From Amorphophallus konjac (Eukaryota; Streptophyta; Magnoliopsida; Alismatales; Araceae): a stretch of 64,000 nucleotides of DNA. Each line of letters opens with the position of its first letter. Position 1 is the first letter of the stretch. Both the position numbers and the translations under genes were made by a program. The stretch lies in assembly GCA_022559845.1 (NCBI GenBank), contig JAHNEJ010003341.1:1-64000 (forward strand), written 5' to 3'. Under the pieces are notes generated by a model. That model saw nothing but the letters and a program-made list of their open reading frames with translations, searched no databases and was not told the DNA's origin. Shown piece by piece: positions 43,763 to 54,343 of the stretch.

Positions 43763-44128
43763 TGTTGTGGACGAAGTTGCTACAGGTAGTCGCTCCGAGC
43801 TCTAATGGCCACTGCATAGTCAATCTAAGCCAAAACAGAGGACCGTTCTTATGGTTCTGGAGGAGTAACAGGGAAGAACATAGAAGAAGATGAGGAAGAA
43901 CAGAGTAGAGGAGGGAGAAGTGACCAGTAGTGGGCCTCGAGGGCCACTGTCCTCCAGAGGAAAGATTACAAGAGAGTCCAAGATTACAAGCCAACAATTC
44001 TGATTCCCTCTCTCCTGCCTCTCGCATCCTTTTATAGCTAAACAGGGGACCGGAACTAACAGACTCAAACTAACAAACTTAATAGAAAACAATGGCTAAC
44101 AATTGCCCAAACCACTCTATACCTAACA
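43763..44128 (-). mobile_element. 5' LTR of the gene-capturing element
   Basis: 366 bases, partner of 36237-36612, with a minus-strand TATA-like AGCTATAAAAGG. Confidence 0.85.
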
Positions 44129-44940
44129 GTCTCGGTTTTTTCACTTGGTGCATTTGGCACAGAAGCTGGGCCTGGTTTGCTTGTTTAGACGTGTGTTTTG
44201 TTCGTCTCCGTTTGGGATTGGTTCTTTTTTTCCCGGAGGTTTAAATTGGGGGAGAGACGTGGGGGGCCTCTCATGGCTATCTGATTAAACATAGCGGCCC
44301 TTCCATTCAAGGCCCAAACCCCCCGGCTCTTATGCAGTGGAGACTGTGTAGTGATAGAATTTCACAGTGTAAATGGCTTGCGGTGACAATATCGTTTCAT
44401 ATATGCTGCTGGGCCATTGGCCCAGTTTTGCTTCTAGGGAACTTTGGTAACCTAATTCCCGTTGTCGCTTCTTCTTTCAAAAGAAGTCTCTAATGTCTTT
44501 GCTTCATAATTTTATAATTCACCTTATCTGTTCTTTAATTTACATATCCTTCATTAAAAATAGACAGATCAGTTACTTATTTTATGACACAGCATACGGC
44601 ATAAAATTATTTCATTGTGCGAAGTTTTTTTGTTTCTTCTCTGCCCCATTTTCTTAGGTATATAAAATTCAATGCATTTGCTTTTAGAAAATAGTGGACT
44701 GTACCATCAATTTTACTGAAAAATAGAGACAGTACAATCAGGTGGTAAATAGGAGAGGTTCCTCCAATGCAAAGAATGAAAATGAAAATTTACAAAAACC
44801 GAAAATGGTATTCCAAGTCTGCACATTGACTTTCAATGTAAATCTGGACCACACATAGCAAAAGGAAAATGCTTGAAGGCAAATGTTTTCTAGGAAAAAT
44901 CCACTTCCCCTAAAGACTGTCATTACGAGCCTTTCATATG
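44129..44940. other. Unassigned, possibly intron
   Basis: T-rich on the plus strand with no domain. The stretch at about 44137-44200 (CACTTGGTGCATTTGGCAC) resembles 45590-45640 (CACTCGCTGTACTTGGCAT), suggesting an old local duplication. It could be the continuation of the intron-like sequence that stops at 36236. Confidence 0.35.
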
Positions 44941-44944
44941 CTCT

Positions 44945-45305
44945 AGCAGAATGCATGAGGAAGCATAGATAAAATCTTGATAATGCTCCCGGTGCGAACT
45001 TTCAGCTTCAGATGCTTGAAGAAGGCCCACATTTCTTGAACGGTCCCAAAGTTATAAGAAATCCCCAGCAGCTTGCCAAAAATACTGCAAATATGCTGAG
45101 CAATAGTGCATTGAAAGACTAGATGGTCAACTGATTCTGTGGAAGTGCTGCAAGAGCCACGGTAGTCATTACAGGTGGGAAGCCATCTTCGTCTATATAA
45201 TTTAGTGACAATACGTCATTGAGAAAGCAATCACAAATGCTCTGACTTTCAGAGGATCTTTAACCTTCCAAATTCTCTGAAACAGAGGAAAATTAGCATG
45301 GTTCT
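44945..45305 (-). pseudogene. LINE remnant, zinc-binding RT (zf-RVT) region
   Basis: On the minus strand, with frame shifts, I read IWKVKDPLKVRAFVIAF, then RRRWLPTCNDYRGSCSTSTE, then SVDHLVFQCTIAQHICSIFG. This is the pattern of the zf-RVT region near the end of plant L1-type LINE ORF2 (R-R…C…C…E-S-x-D-H-L-F…C). No reverse transcriptase core is in the window. It is a short decayed fragment. Confidence 0.55.
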
Positions 45306-45780
45306 TTTCAATATCCAATGCATGATAGCTTTTTTATTTCATAGTTTCTTTGCAGCTTTGTTATTGATATTATCTGTCTTTAGTCCTTTTAGGGGAAAAT
45401 ATATACCACAATAGTAAGCATTTCTCTGCATCATTTGTGGTAATCGTATTAGGAGTTTATATCATGTCAATGCATTTCAATTTCTGTATATGCTTCAGTA
45501 TCATATACTCTGAGAAGTAACTTTTATTGACAAATTGATTATTTTTATATATGCTAGTGCACTAACTAAAAATTCTTGCTATGTCCCCTTTCACTCGCTG
45601 TACTTGGCATCAAAGTTGGGGCTAGTTTGCTTACGTGGTGTTAGTATATATATGCAAGAGTTTTAGTTGATATGTGTAATTATATTGCCTTGGATTTTTC
45701 TTATGTAACAGAAGATTCATGTCTTTGTAAATATGTTCATTCCCAGACGATCTGGGCTGCATTTGGGAACAGTCCAGAAG
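45306..45780. other. A/T-rich unassigned sequence
   Basis: No ORF, RNA gene or repeat that I can support, apart from the weak similarity to 44137-44200 noted above. Confidence 0.4.
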
Positions 45781-45933
45781 TCCTTCTGAATGACTTTTTC
45801 TTGGTGACGAGGAACTTGGCGGAGTGGCAGGGTGATGCAGAGCCGGACGACTTGGGTTCCATACCAGTAGATGCCCGCTCCCAACCCTTTTTTAACTCCG
45901 GGCCACACACCCTCCTTCTGAAAGACTTCTTTT
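45781..45933 (+). mobile_element. SINE-like short insert
   Basis: A TGGCGGAGTGGCAG box (like the tRNA-promoter A box) at about 45817 and GGGTTCCATACC (like a B box) at about 45854 sit between imperfect direct repeats TCCTTCTGAATGACTTTTTC (45781) and TCCTTCTGAAAGACTTCTTT (45913). This is the layout of a tRNA-derived SINE with target duplications, but it is short and has no clear A-tail. Confidence 0.35.
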
Positions 45934-46309
45934 CCACCTAGAAGAGCTTCTAAAATTATGGGCACTGTTTTGCGGCCTTTCAAAAACTTACTTCTCCTAA
46001 CTGGAGGAGGAAACCCACTCCATCCTGAATGAATTTTTTTTTCCTTCTACATGGAGTGACTTTCTTCTTTGTGGGAGAGGAAAGTTAAAAACACAAGGAG
46101 AATAATACCCCTTTGATTCCTCCTTTTCTATTGGAGAGTGGGGACCTTCACATCTCTTATCTAGAAAAAACTAGTATCCTGATGGCAAATTAGCTGGTCC
46201 ACAGGGTTGGAGATGTTTGTGATCAAGACGGTAGCAGCTCGAACAAGGGCATCTTTTGCTGGTAACAAAGACTGAACATCAAACTTTTGCAATTTGAATA
46301 AAGCTCTCT

Positions 46310-46643
46310 ACCTATCTGGTCAGAGGCGTGAGGCGACCGAGGCGACTTGGGGGTTGCTTCACGCCTTAAACGCCTAGGCGATAGCTTAGGCGTTTGAGAC
46401 GAGATTTTATTAAATACATATTTATAATTTAAAAAATAAACTATATGTCTAAATATCACAAAAAATGCATACATAAAATCAATAAACATCTTAAATTCAT
46501 TCATTCCTCAAATCAAACAAATTTGAATAAGATTAACAATAAATCTAAACAATTTAAAATAAAATATTTAATTTACTGTTTTAGCTCCTTGTTGTCTGGA
46601 GTAGTCTAAAACGAATGCTACAATGTTCCCTTGTAGCATACTG

Positions 46644-46685
<42 letters not shown>

Positions 46686-47608
46686 GCTCGGTCCCTCTGT
46701 CCTTGTCTGTGATTGTTTTTGTGAAACAGAGAGAGTGTGTGAGACAGAGAGAGGGGGGCTCGGCCCCTCTCTATGCCTGTGTGTATGTGAGAGAGCGACA
46801 GAGTGTTGAACATAGAGAGTAAACATAGAGAGAGAAAGATAGCGATTGAGAGTGGGTAAGACAGATAGTGAGAGACTGTGTGTGAGAGAGAGGGGCTCGA
46901 CCCTTCTTTCTATGTGTAAGAGAGATAGAGAGACAGAGAGAGAGAGAGTGAGAGAGGGGCTTGACCGTTGTGTGTGTGAGAGAGAGATGCGAGAGGGGGA
47001 GAGGGAGAAGAGAAAGGGAAGAGACGTGAGAGAGAGACAGATAGAGTGAGAGAGTGAGAGAGAGAAAGGTCAAGCGCATGTGTGTGTGTGTCTTTGTGTG
47101 TGAGAGAGAGAGAGAGGGAGAGGGGGAGAGAGAGAGGGTGCGTGTGAGAGAGAGGGGTGGGTTACTGTCGCCTGCGAGAGAGAGAGGGGGAGACGTCGTC
47201 GTCCGCTCAGGGTTGCTACTCGACACTGCTCGCTGGTCGCCGCTTGCCAGAGGCCTATCGCCACAGGGGGGGAAGACGCGAGAGGCTTTAGGGTGTCGGG
47301 GGAGGAGGGTAGGGAAAATGATGGGAGTGGGTCGAAACTTGGGAGAAGATGGGGTTTTATACCCTTGATCCAAACTTAGCGGGCAAAGTTGGGTCTTAGA
47401 TGGTAAGCAACTGATCGATACGTGGATCCGGCGACTTAGCATGTTGGGCCAAGGCGGCTGAGGCAGGCTGAACACACCTAGGCACTGGAGGCGGCCCAAA
47501 GGCTAATGAGTCGCTCGCCTCAGCGAAATGGGCTGACGCAAGGCGAGTTGTTGCTGCCTTGCGTCGTCTTAGCGCCTAGGCGAGCGCCTCAAGCGCTTTT
47601 GACTACCT
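46310..47608. mobile_element. hAT-like non-autonomous element, 1.3 kb, GA-rich core
   Basis: An identical 8-bp duplication AGCTCTCT (46302-46309 and 47609-47616) flanks ends with subterminal GAGGCG/CGCCTC repeats: GGTCAGAGGCGTGAGGCG on the left and, in reverse complement, GTCAAAAGCGCTTGAGGCG on the right. The core (46645-47170) is a GA microsatellite with degenerate repeats of GAGGGGCTCGGCCCCTCT. ORFs up to 242 codons across it are low-complexity artefacts. No transposase is present. Confidence 0.7.
46645..47170. repeat. GA-rich microsatellite and minisatellite
   Basis: Pure GA at about 46649-46680, then GAGAGA units alternating with GGGGCTCGNCCCTTCT repeats. Confidence 0.85.
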
Positions 47609-47616
47609 AGCTCTCT

Positions 47617-48385
47617 GCTGTCTCCATCTTCCTTGGGGGGTAAAAAATAGATAGTGTTCCTTGTAATTAGAGTGAAGCCCCTCAGTGTTATCATCATACC
47701 ATAGGCTTCCGTGGGTGAGTCATCATAATGAGGGTACTTTAGTAAAATCTTATGAAGAAGTAATTTTAACAGTGGAACAACAATATTGAACAAGTTTGAA
47801 TTCCAAGCCAATTCTGCTTCCAAATTATGGAGTACTTCTATTCAAAGTTACTTCTATAAAAAGGTACTTGAGAATGAAGTGGTTAGCTGAATTTCCGAAA
47901 CACAGCCTTAGTCACTATTCAGGTGATAGAACTATCAAAATATGGTTCTTGTAAACCATGCAGTTCGTTATTCACCATGCTTTATAGATTACACATTGAG
48001 ACATATCTGTGAGCAAGATATGTTATATACTATGACGTATTTTCTTAGACCTACTAACTTGAGGATTTACAGATCATGGCTAAATATGATATCCGAATGA
48101 AGATATCTTGTAGTTAACCGTATTCGGACAACCACCACCAACATTGAGATTATTGTGGTATTCATTTTGCTTGCAGCCTTTGTTAGGGTTCTTTTTATTA
48201 TTTTCTGACAATTTCATTTGTGCAAGGCTCTTGCACATATTATTTCTAAGTTGTAGATTATTTTAGCTGTTGGTTTGTAGGGGGCAGAAACCCCACATTG
48301 GATTGATCAAGTGACTGTTATGGTCCTACCATCTTATAGCTAGGGAGCCATGCATGTAGACTTCAGTTTAATATCTTAACCCTTG
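47617..48385. other. Unassigned spacer
   Basis: A/T-rich, with only short ORFs and no recognisable feature. Confidence 0.45.
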
Positions 48386-48866
48386 TATATAGTCCTGTCA
48401 ACGGATCCGGATATTATTCGGATTTGTTTCGAATTCGAGTTTGTATTGGCGGATAATATTTGAATTCGTATCCGCTTTCTCGGATACAGATAATATCCGA
48501 ATTTGAATCGGAGCGGATATGGATATCATACTATTCGCTTCGTAAAATATCCGTCCGTGATATCATATAATATGTATATTTTTTAAAAATATATTATAAA
48601 GTGTAAAATTTGGTAGGAAATATATATAGTTTATTGAGTATTGTTTTTTCCCATTTTTGTTCATCATCTTAATAAAGCTGAGAACAATCTCACGTAGAAT
48701 ATGTTAAACTTGTGGAGCATCTTGAAATCGGAGTAGATAATTTGAATAATTTGAAAATTTTGTTCAAATTAAATATGGATAACTAATATAATAATCAGTC
48801 AGATAACGGATCAAAATTGAATAATTCGAATTTCAAAACGGAGCGGATATGGATAGTCCTGTATTT
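48386..48866. mobile_element. Possible MITE with CGGATATGGATA repeats
   Basis: The left end has AGTCCTGTCAACGGATCCGG and the right end GCGGATATGGATAGTCCTGT, with repeated GGATAATATCCGAATT-like motifs between and an A/T-rich centre. The terminal structure resembles hAT MITEs, but I could not settle a target duplication. Confidence 0.4.
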
Positions 48867-50300
48867 GCTTTGTATCCTGTCACGTCCCAAACGAGGCGGA
48901 AATATCGAGGCGTGAGCAGTTAACAAGCGGGTCGATCAAGACTCAGACGACGAGTATGAACAACAAAATGGACAAGCTATATTTTATTTCAAAATTTGAC
49001 ATTTCTTACAGATATCTCTCAAAGATTTTCGATACTATTGAAACTCAATACATTTATTCTTTAAATGGACAGACTGAGAAAAAAATAAAATCTCTTAAGA
49101 CTCTCAGCACTCTTATTCACTCCAGCCCATTTCCGTCGTCTTCGAAATTTCCTAAAAGATTATCAAAACACGCAGGGTGAGTTAAAAGCTTAGTAGGGCT
49201 TATATCTCTTTATCAGACATCTTTAAATGATTAACATATTAGACAGCTTATATGCTCACGAAATAAAATAGGAAATATAACAGGTGACAAATGTAGTAAA
49301 GAATAGAGAACAAGATCAGGAATTCAAGAATTTCAAGAATAGATATCATAGAACTCAAGTGTAAGCATGAAGTTCAATAACATGTAGAGAATGCAAATTT
49401 GGCCATAAAAGAGGAATGTTAACTTATTCGGTCAATAATGTCATGTACAAGAAGTCAAGTATGTAACAAGTGAATTGTCTAGTTGAATCTTGCATGTCAG
49501 TTGGTATAATGTCACACCTGATTATTCAACTCCCTTGGACACAAGTACTTTGAGCTTTACTCGTCCAAGATAGATCAAGACCCCAAAATTGTCAGGGATT
49601 GAGGGTTCAGGTGGACCCAAAGTCCTATGCAAATTCTAGAAAAATCCAGTAATAAAATGGCCAAGTGAGTTTCAAGGAAAGCTCATGAAGCATAGTATAA
49701 TACACAACTAGACATTTAGCTATGCGGGACTCTAGAGGTGGCCCCTACAGACTCAAGGGGTGGCTCATGTCATGTAGCACTTTGCGCCATTACGACCTCA
49801 AGAGATGGCTCCCATAACGTAGCACTTTGTCCCGCATGACACTTAGCTCTTACACTTTCAAATGGTAGTTTATGGTTAAAGTACAAATCTAACAAAAATT
49901 TTCCTTTTCAAAGACATGTAGTATGAAGTACAAGTGAAGTTTATAAGAGAAGTTTAAGGATGATTCGAAAGATCATGTTCAACGACATTAAGATAATAAA
50001 GGTAAAGAGTTACTAGTCAAGGCACGACCAACTTTCGTAGAAAATCTTACAAAACATCTTTAGATCAAGTTTTTCACAGTCGGGTACTTAGCAGAGAATT
50101 AGAGAGATCACGACCAGGTAAGAGGTGGAACAGTGGGAGGCACCCCTTACATTCGCAAGGTCTTAATTAAGTAACGACTTATCCGCTTAAGCGTTTGCCT
50201 GTCAACCTCTAGCCTTAAACACCGGTCTTTTTTTGATCAAATTGTTAGATATCTACAAGGCTTGTCGAAATGCGTAATCACGTAAATCAAACGGAAACCA

Positions 50301-50490
50301 TTATTGCATAATATGTTCATGTGCGAAGGAAATTTGAAAGAAGATGTCAAGCTTTTATTGCATAATATGTTCATGTACGAAGGAAATTTGAAGAAGATGC
50401 CAAGCTTTTATTGCATAATGTGTTCATGTGCGAAAGAAATTTGAAAGAAGATGTCAAGCTTTAGGAAATTTGAAAGAAGATGTCAAGCTT
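50301..50490. repeat. 54-bp tandem repeat, three and a half copies
   Basis: TTATTGCATAATATGTTCAT recurs at 50301, 50355 and 50408, and a partial copy (GAAATTTGAAAGAAGATG) follows at about 50464. Confidence 0.9.
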
Positions 50491-50744
50491 TCAGATAGAG
50501 CTTAGATTAAAAGACGGGGTCAATCATGTACAAGAATTCACGAAAATTAGAGCATAATTGTTTGAACAATTAAAGATAGTTTATTGAGTTCATTTATCTA
50601 GTCATTTCTTTCTTGATAGTAATTTAAAGCAATAACATGAGTTTGAAAATTAAAATTTTAGATTTTGAAATACTACACGTGAAACGGGGTGATTCAGATG
50701 ATCAGCAAGTGAAGTGGGATGATACAGAGTTCGGCACGCAAAAC

Positions 50745-51050
50745 GAGGTAGGTCGGAGGTCAAGGCGACAGATATCGGAGGCAGGGCAGGCCGCGGCCTC
50801 CATGAGGACCGCCTTCTGATCACGGTCTCTTAGGGAGCCACGTTCAAGGGGTTCCAGTCTGCACGTCAAACGAGGGTTTTAAGGAGTTGTCTAGTTCGCG
50901 GTTGCCTTAAAGGCCGCACCGTGGTCGCGGTCCAGAGGGTGACCGCGTTCAGTTCAGTCTGCTAGGTCCTCTGGGGGTGTCTGAATTGGGTCGCGGTCGG
51001 TCGGGGTGTCATGTTCTGAACGCGGTCTCTGTGAAGAGCACGTTCTCAGT
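50745..51050. repeat. GGTCGCGGTC-type repeats in the LTR
   Basis: Copies of GTGGTCGCGGTCC, GGTCGCGGTCGG, GACCGCGTTC and GAACGCGGTC. They resemble the LARD hairpin arms but are sparser. Confidence 0.6.
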
Positions 51051-51542
51051 CCGAACCAAAAACGGTGAAAACTTGATATCTCGACTTAAAAATCTAAAAT
51101 TGGGTTCAATTACAAGATCACGATGCACAAAACTTGCATAGAACCGAAGTGCACATGCAAAGGAACGTATATGAACATCTAGTTAAGTTTTACCTGAGAG
51201 AAAATCTACCTATTTGAGGATCGAAAAGGAAAAAGTAGAAGAACGAGCAACACTCCTCTAACTTCGAATTTTCCTCTTCTTCGCGTCCAACAATTTTTCC
51301 AATAAATTTATGCTTCGAGTAGGGCAGCATCCAGTCCTATTTATAGGTCAAATCCCTCAATTAAATTATAAGAGATTTAATCCAATATTCCTATTTCATC
51401 CGCCCAAGTCCTATTTCACCAACCCATTCCAATTTGGCGCAGTGAATTCTGACGTATGTGGTGACGTTTTAGACTTAATCAGGATTAGATTAGGGCTAAT
51501 AGTTAATCATCCTTAAGTTAATTTCTACATTGTTGCTACAGT

Positions 51543-52550
51543 TGTAACAACCTAAGATCCGGATATCGGGAATTACCCGATACCATTCGAATCCTGGCCC
51601 GGCACCCACGAGTCGGAAGACTCGGAAGGGTTATTTAGGTGTGTGGTGGTACATTAAAATTTAAAATAATGTAGAAAATAACTATTGAATTAACTATTTA
51701 AATAACATAAAATAAATTATATTTTTAATTAATAAATTAACTACAGAGTTCAGTCTAATAAAGTACAGTTTACAGGGAAAGAAACATACTCTATCGTCGG
51801 GTACGCCCCCGACACTGGCAAGCTGACAACTACGAACCGCTGCGCTGCATCTCCGAATCTCGAGGAGGAATCGTAACACTTGAAAAGAAAGGGGTGAGCC
51901 TCATTTCATTGACTGAGTAGGGGTCCCGCAGATCCCCACCACAAAACGACGACGGTAACAGCAATAATAACAGCAACAATAACAACAACAACATGAGTAG
52001 CAACGGTAATAGTAACGGCGGAAGGAACAGCTGTGACAAGAACAGTAACAACGGTAGCCTAATCACGACTCTCTAAGCTACTCCTAACGACGACGAAAAG
52101 TAAACCCCGATCTCACAGTCGGGAACCGCCGAACCAATGAAAAACCCTGGCTACGCTACCAGGAAGGGAAAACCACGACATCTCTGTCGTGAAGGCCTGC
52201 CATCACAGGCGGAGGCCCAACCTAAGACCACGCGGTCCAAGGGTACATGCACGACCTCGCCGTCGTGAACCCTACACTGTCTACGGATAAGACCTCGGTA
52301 AAACCCTACCGGAAACCCCAGACCTCGGTGTCGGAATGACATACAGAACCACCCGAAGAACCACGTCATCGCAGACGAGAAACTAAATCTCGAGTCACGA
52401 GTGACGTGTCGCGTGACGGGAGAACCTGTCCACTAGAAGCAAGGTTGAATGCGTTTACTGACGACTTAGTCCGCGCCTCCGATGTCTCCCTAATCGCCCT
52501 AGGCGGAAACTGAGACACCGTACAAGTAATTGAAGACAAGTGATAGATAG
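51543..52550 (-). mobile_element. LTR fragment related to the Tekay LTR
   Basis: The left end TGTAACAACCTAAGATCCGG, the CACCCACGAGTCGGAAGACTC block and the GACACCGTACAAGTAA block match the order of the Tekay LTR at 16023-16790, at clear divergence. It stops at 52550 where the SIRE-type element inserted. A CAA-rich tract (51960-52010) corresponds to the CAACAACAGCAAC tract of the Tekay LTR. Confidence 0.65.
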
Positions 52551-54026
52551 TGATAGGTGGAACTAGAGGGGAGGGGTGAATAGATCAGCCCCTTCTTTCG
52601 AGAACGATCTAAAGATAAAAATTATGTAGCAATAAAGGAAGGATAACCAACGTCTATTTAGCTAAATGCAAGAGTGAGGAAGAACCTGCGCTCCTAAACA
52701 AGCATCTAGCGTCAAATCGAGTAAACACACAAGTCACAGAGACAGAAGATTTTAAGGTGGTTCGGTCTCTATCTAGAGACCTACGTCCACCCTTCACTCA
52801 ACTGAGTGAGGCTTCACTAGTGCCAAGGCACTATCCGCTGATTCACAGCTTCTCACAGAGATAAAAACTCTCTCCAAACGCTGTCCAACCGCTTGCGGGC
52901 TTACACAACCCAAAACCACATAATTGAGCTTCTCTCAGTCTATCTTCCTACGCGCAGGTAGGGACCAATGCGAATGTATGAGTTTAAGAAAGTAAACAAA
53001 AGAGAAACAAATCTGACACACAGGATATAACAATGAGAGTTGATAGAAGAAAAAGTCATGTCTGCAAACTGGAAGAAGCTTTGGAGCGGCTTCTAATCTC
53101 TTGGCCTCTTCACCACGGACTCAAGAGAAAACGCTGGAGGAACTTCCCAGCTGCTGCACAGACGACTGGGGCGCAATGTTCTTTGCAGTCTGGGCTCCAG
53201 AATATGATGGAGAAGAGTCCACCCTGATGCCTTCACGCCGGTGGGAAGGGATGACGAGATCTCCCTCACGAACTCTTCCAAGCTGCAGCCTGTTCTCTTC
53301 ACCAGTTCTTCAGCTTCTACAGAGGAGGGGGAGCTACGAATGCTTCTTCTCCAAGCTTTCTTCCGCACGTATAGCTTTGCTGGACGTCGCTCTCTCCCAT
53401 TCTCTATTTGATTCCTTCTACCTTGTCGTTTTCTATCGAGCGCGCCAGGAGCGTGAGCAGATAAGGGAACAAAATCTGCAGTGGGCCCCACCTCTGGAAG
53501 ATACCTTTGTCTGCCAATCATTTCCTCTGAAAAAAGCAACCTTCCAGAAGCATTTTCGTGTACGAACGGATCCCAACGATTGAGTGCGGATCTTGGAAAC
53601 GGACTGCTATCGAACTCAGATCCGTTCTGGGCAAAGTTGATGGTGTCGACACTCCTGAGCCAATAGGTCTACACGGGTGCCACGAACGCATGCGGCTTAA
53701 ACCGCAGTGTCGGCACATGGCCCTGGTGGTGTCGAGACATGAGCGCCAGGCAGAGATGCTTGGCTGTTGCACTGAAATGAAGTGTCGACACTTCCTGTGA
53801 GTAGTGTCGACGCACTGAGCACTTCAGAACCCAAACAGAAATGTGAAAATCCTTCGTTTGTTCTTGTAGTGTCGACGCTCCTGATAGGTGAGGTCGACAC
53901 TTTGAACGTGCTAAACTTGTCTTATGAACACTTTGACATTTTGATTAGAAAAATAACAGAGACTTAGACTTAGACTTGCAATAATGATTTCATGGTTTGT
54001 TATCATCAAAATATGGGGACACAACA
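52551..54026 (-). mobile_element. SIRE-type copia 3' LTR
   Basis: On the minus strand it starts TGTTGTGTCCCCATATTTTG at 54026 and ends with TTCACCCCTCCCCTCTAGTT then CCACCTATCA. A GGTGGACGTAGGTCTCTAG block followed by CCGAACCACCTTAAAATCTT is typical of SIRE/Maximus copia LTRs. Length 1,476. U3 (53640-53900) holds about six GTGTCGACAC-like palindromes. The insertion site is the LTR fragment at 51543-52550. The candidate target duplication GATAG (52546-52550) cannot be checked because the other end is missing. Confidence 0.8.
53640..53905. repeat. GTGTCGACAC palindromes in the copia U3
   Basis: GGTGTCGACACTCC (53642), CAGTGTCGGCAC (53704), GGTGTCGAGACA (53728), AGTGTCGACACTTCC (53781), AGTGTCGACGC (53802 and 53868) and GGTCGACACTTT (53891). 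It is another self-complementary, CpG-containing module. Confidence 0.8.
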
Positions 54027-54040
54027 TTCTCCCCCTTTTT
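54027..54040 (-). other. SIRE-type polypurine tract
   Basis: The minus strand reads AAAAAGGGGGAGAA directly before the LTR, the usual copia form. A second similar tract (CAAAGGGGGAGAGACTG) lies at about 54323-54340, just after the env-like ORF. Confidence 0.9.
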
Positions 54041-54343
54041 GATGATGACAACCATGAGTCATTATTACAAAATCATTCACATGACATTCATTATTGCAGA
54101 CAAAAAAATGATAGGAGTTTTGCCATTCAAGAAGAAACTATCTTCATACACATCAAGAGAGTTTCACACAACAAAAGAGTTTCATACTGAAATCATACAC
54201 AACAAAAGGAGTTTCATACTGAAATCATTCAAGTGTGTACAAGTGTGCATGTAATGCATGAACTCTAGATGACCTCTAACTCTAAAATGAACTATCTAAT
54301 GTCAATGCCAAATGATCTCGCAGCAGTCTCTCCCCCTTTGTCA
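54041..54343 (-). other. 3' untranslated region of the SIRE-type element
   Basis: A/T-rich, with a direct repeat of GAGTTTCATACTGAAATCAT near 54178-54230. No coding potential. Confidence 0.6.

Larger units (their letters stand above)
36237..44128 (-). mobile_element. Short-LTR non-autonomous retroelement with captured gene fragments
   Basis: Two direct repeats (36237-36612 and 43763-44128) start TGTTAGGTATAGAG and end CCACAACA on the minus strand. The flanks ATCTC (36232-36236) and GTCTC (44129-44133) match at four of five bases. A polypurine tract and a primer-site-like sequence lie at the right positions. Without the hAT insertion the interior is about 2.0 kb and lacks reverse transcriptase and integrase. 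It carries at least two host-gene fragments in sense orientation (36667-37029 and about 37190-37610). The class (copia or gypsy) cannot be decided from this copy. Confidence 0.8.
48878..51540 (-). mobile_element. Ty3/gypsy-type LTR, 2.66 kb
   Basis: On the minus strand it begins TGTAGCAACAATG at 51540 and ends TTGGGACGTGACA at 48878, with a TATA box (GACCTATAAATAGGAC) at about 51335-51349. This is the look of Tekay/CRM-type plant LTRs. No primer site or polypurine tract is visible on either side, so it may be a solo LTR. The 5-bp flanks (TATCC and GTTGT) do not match. Confidence 0.55.

Noticed and set aside
45817..45890. tRNA gene
   Set aside because: A-box-like and B-box-like motifs are present, but I could not fold a cloverleaf with an acceptor stem.
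46771..47499. 242-residue ORF rich in Ser/Leu/His/Thr
   Set aside because: It is the translation of a GA/CT microsatellite.
51543..52550. Complete independent LTR
   Set aside because: It matches only the 3' part of the Tekay-type LTR and ends exactly where the SIRE-type element begins.
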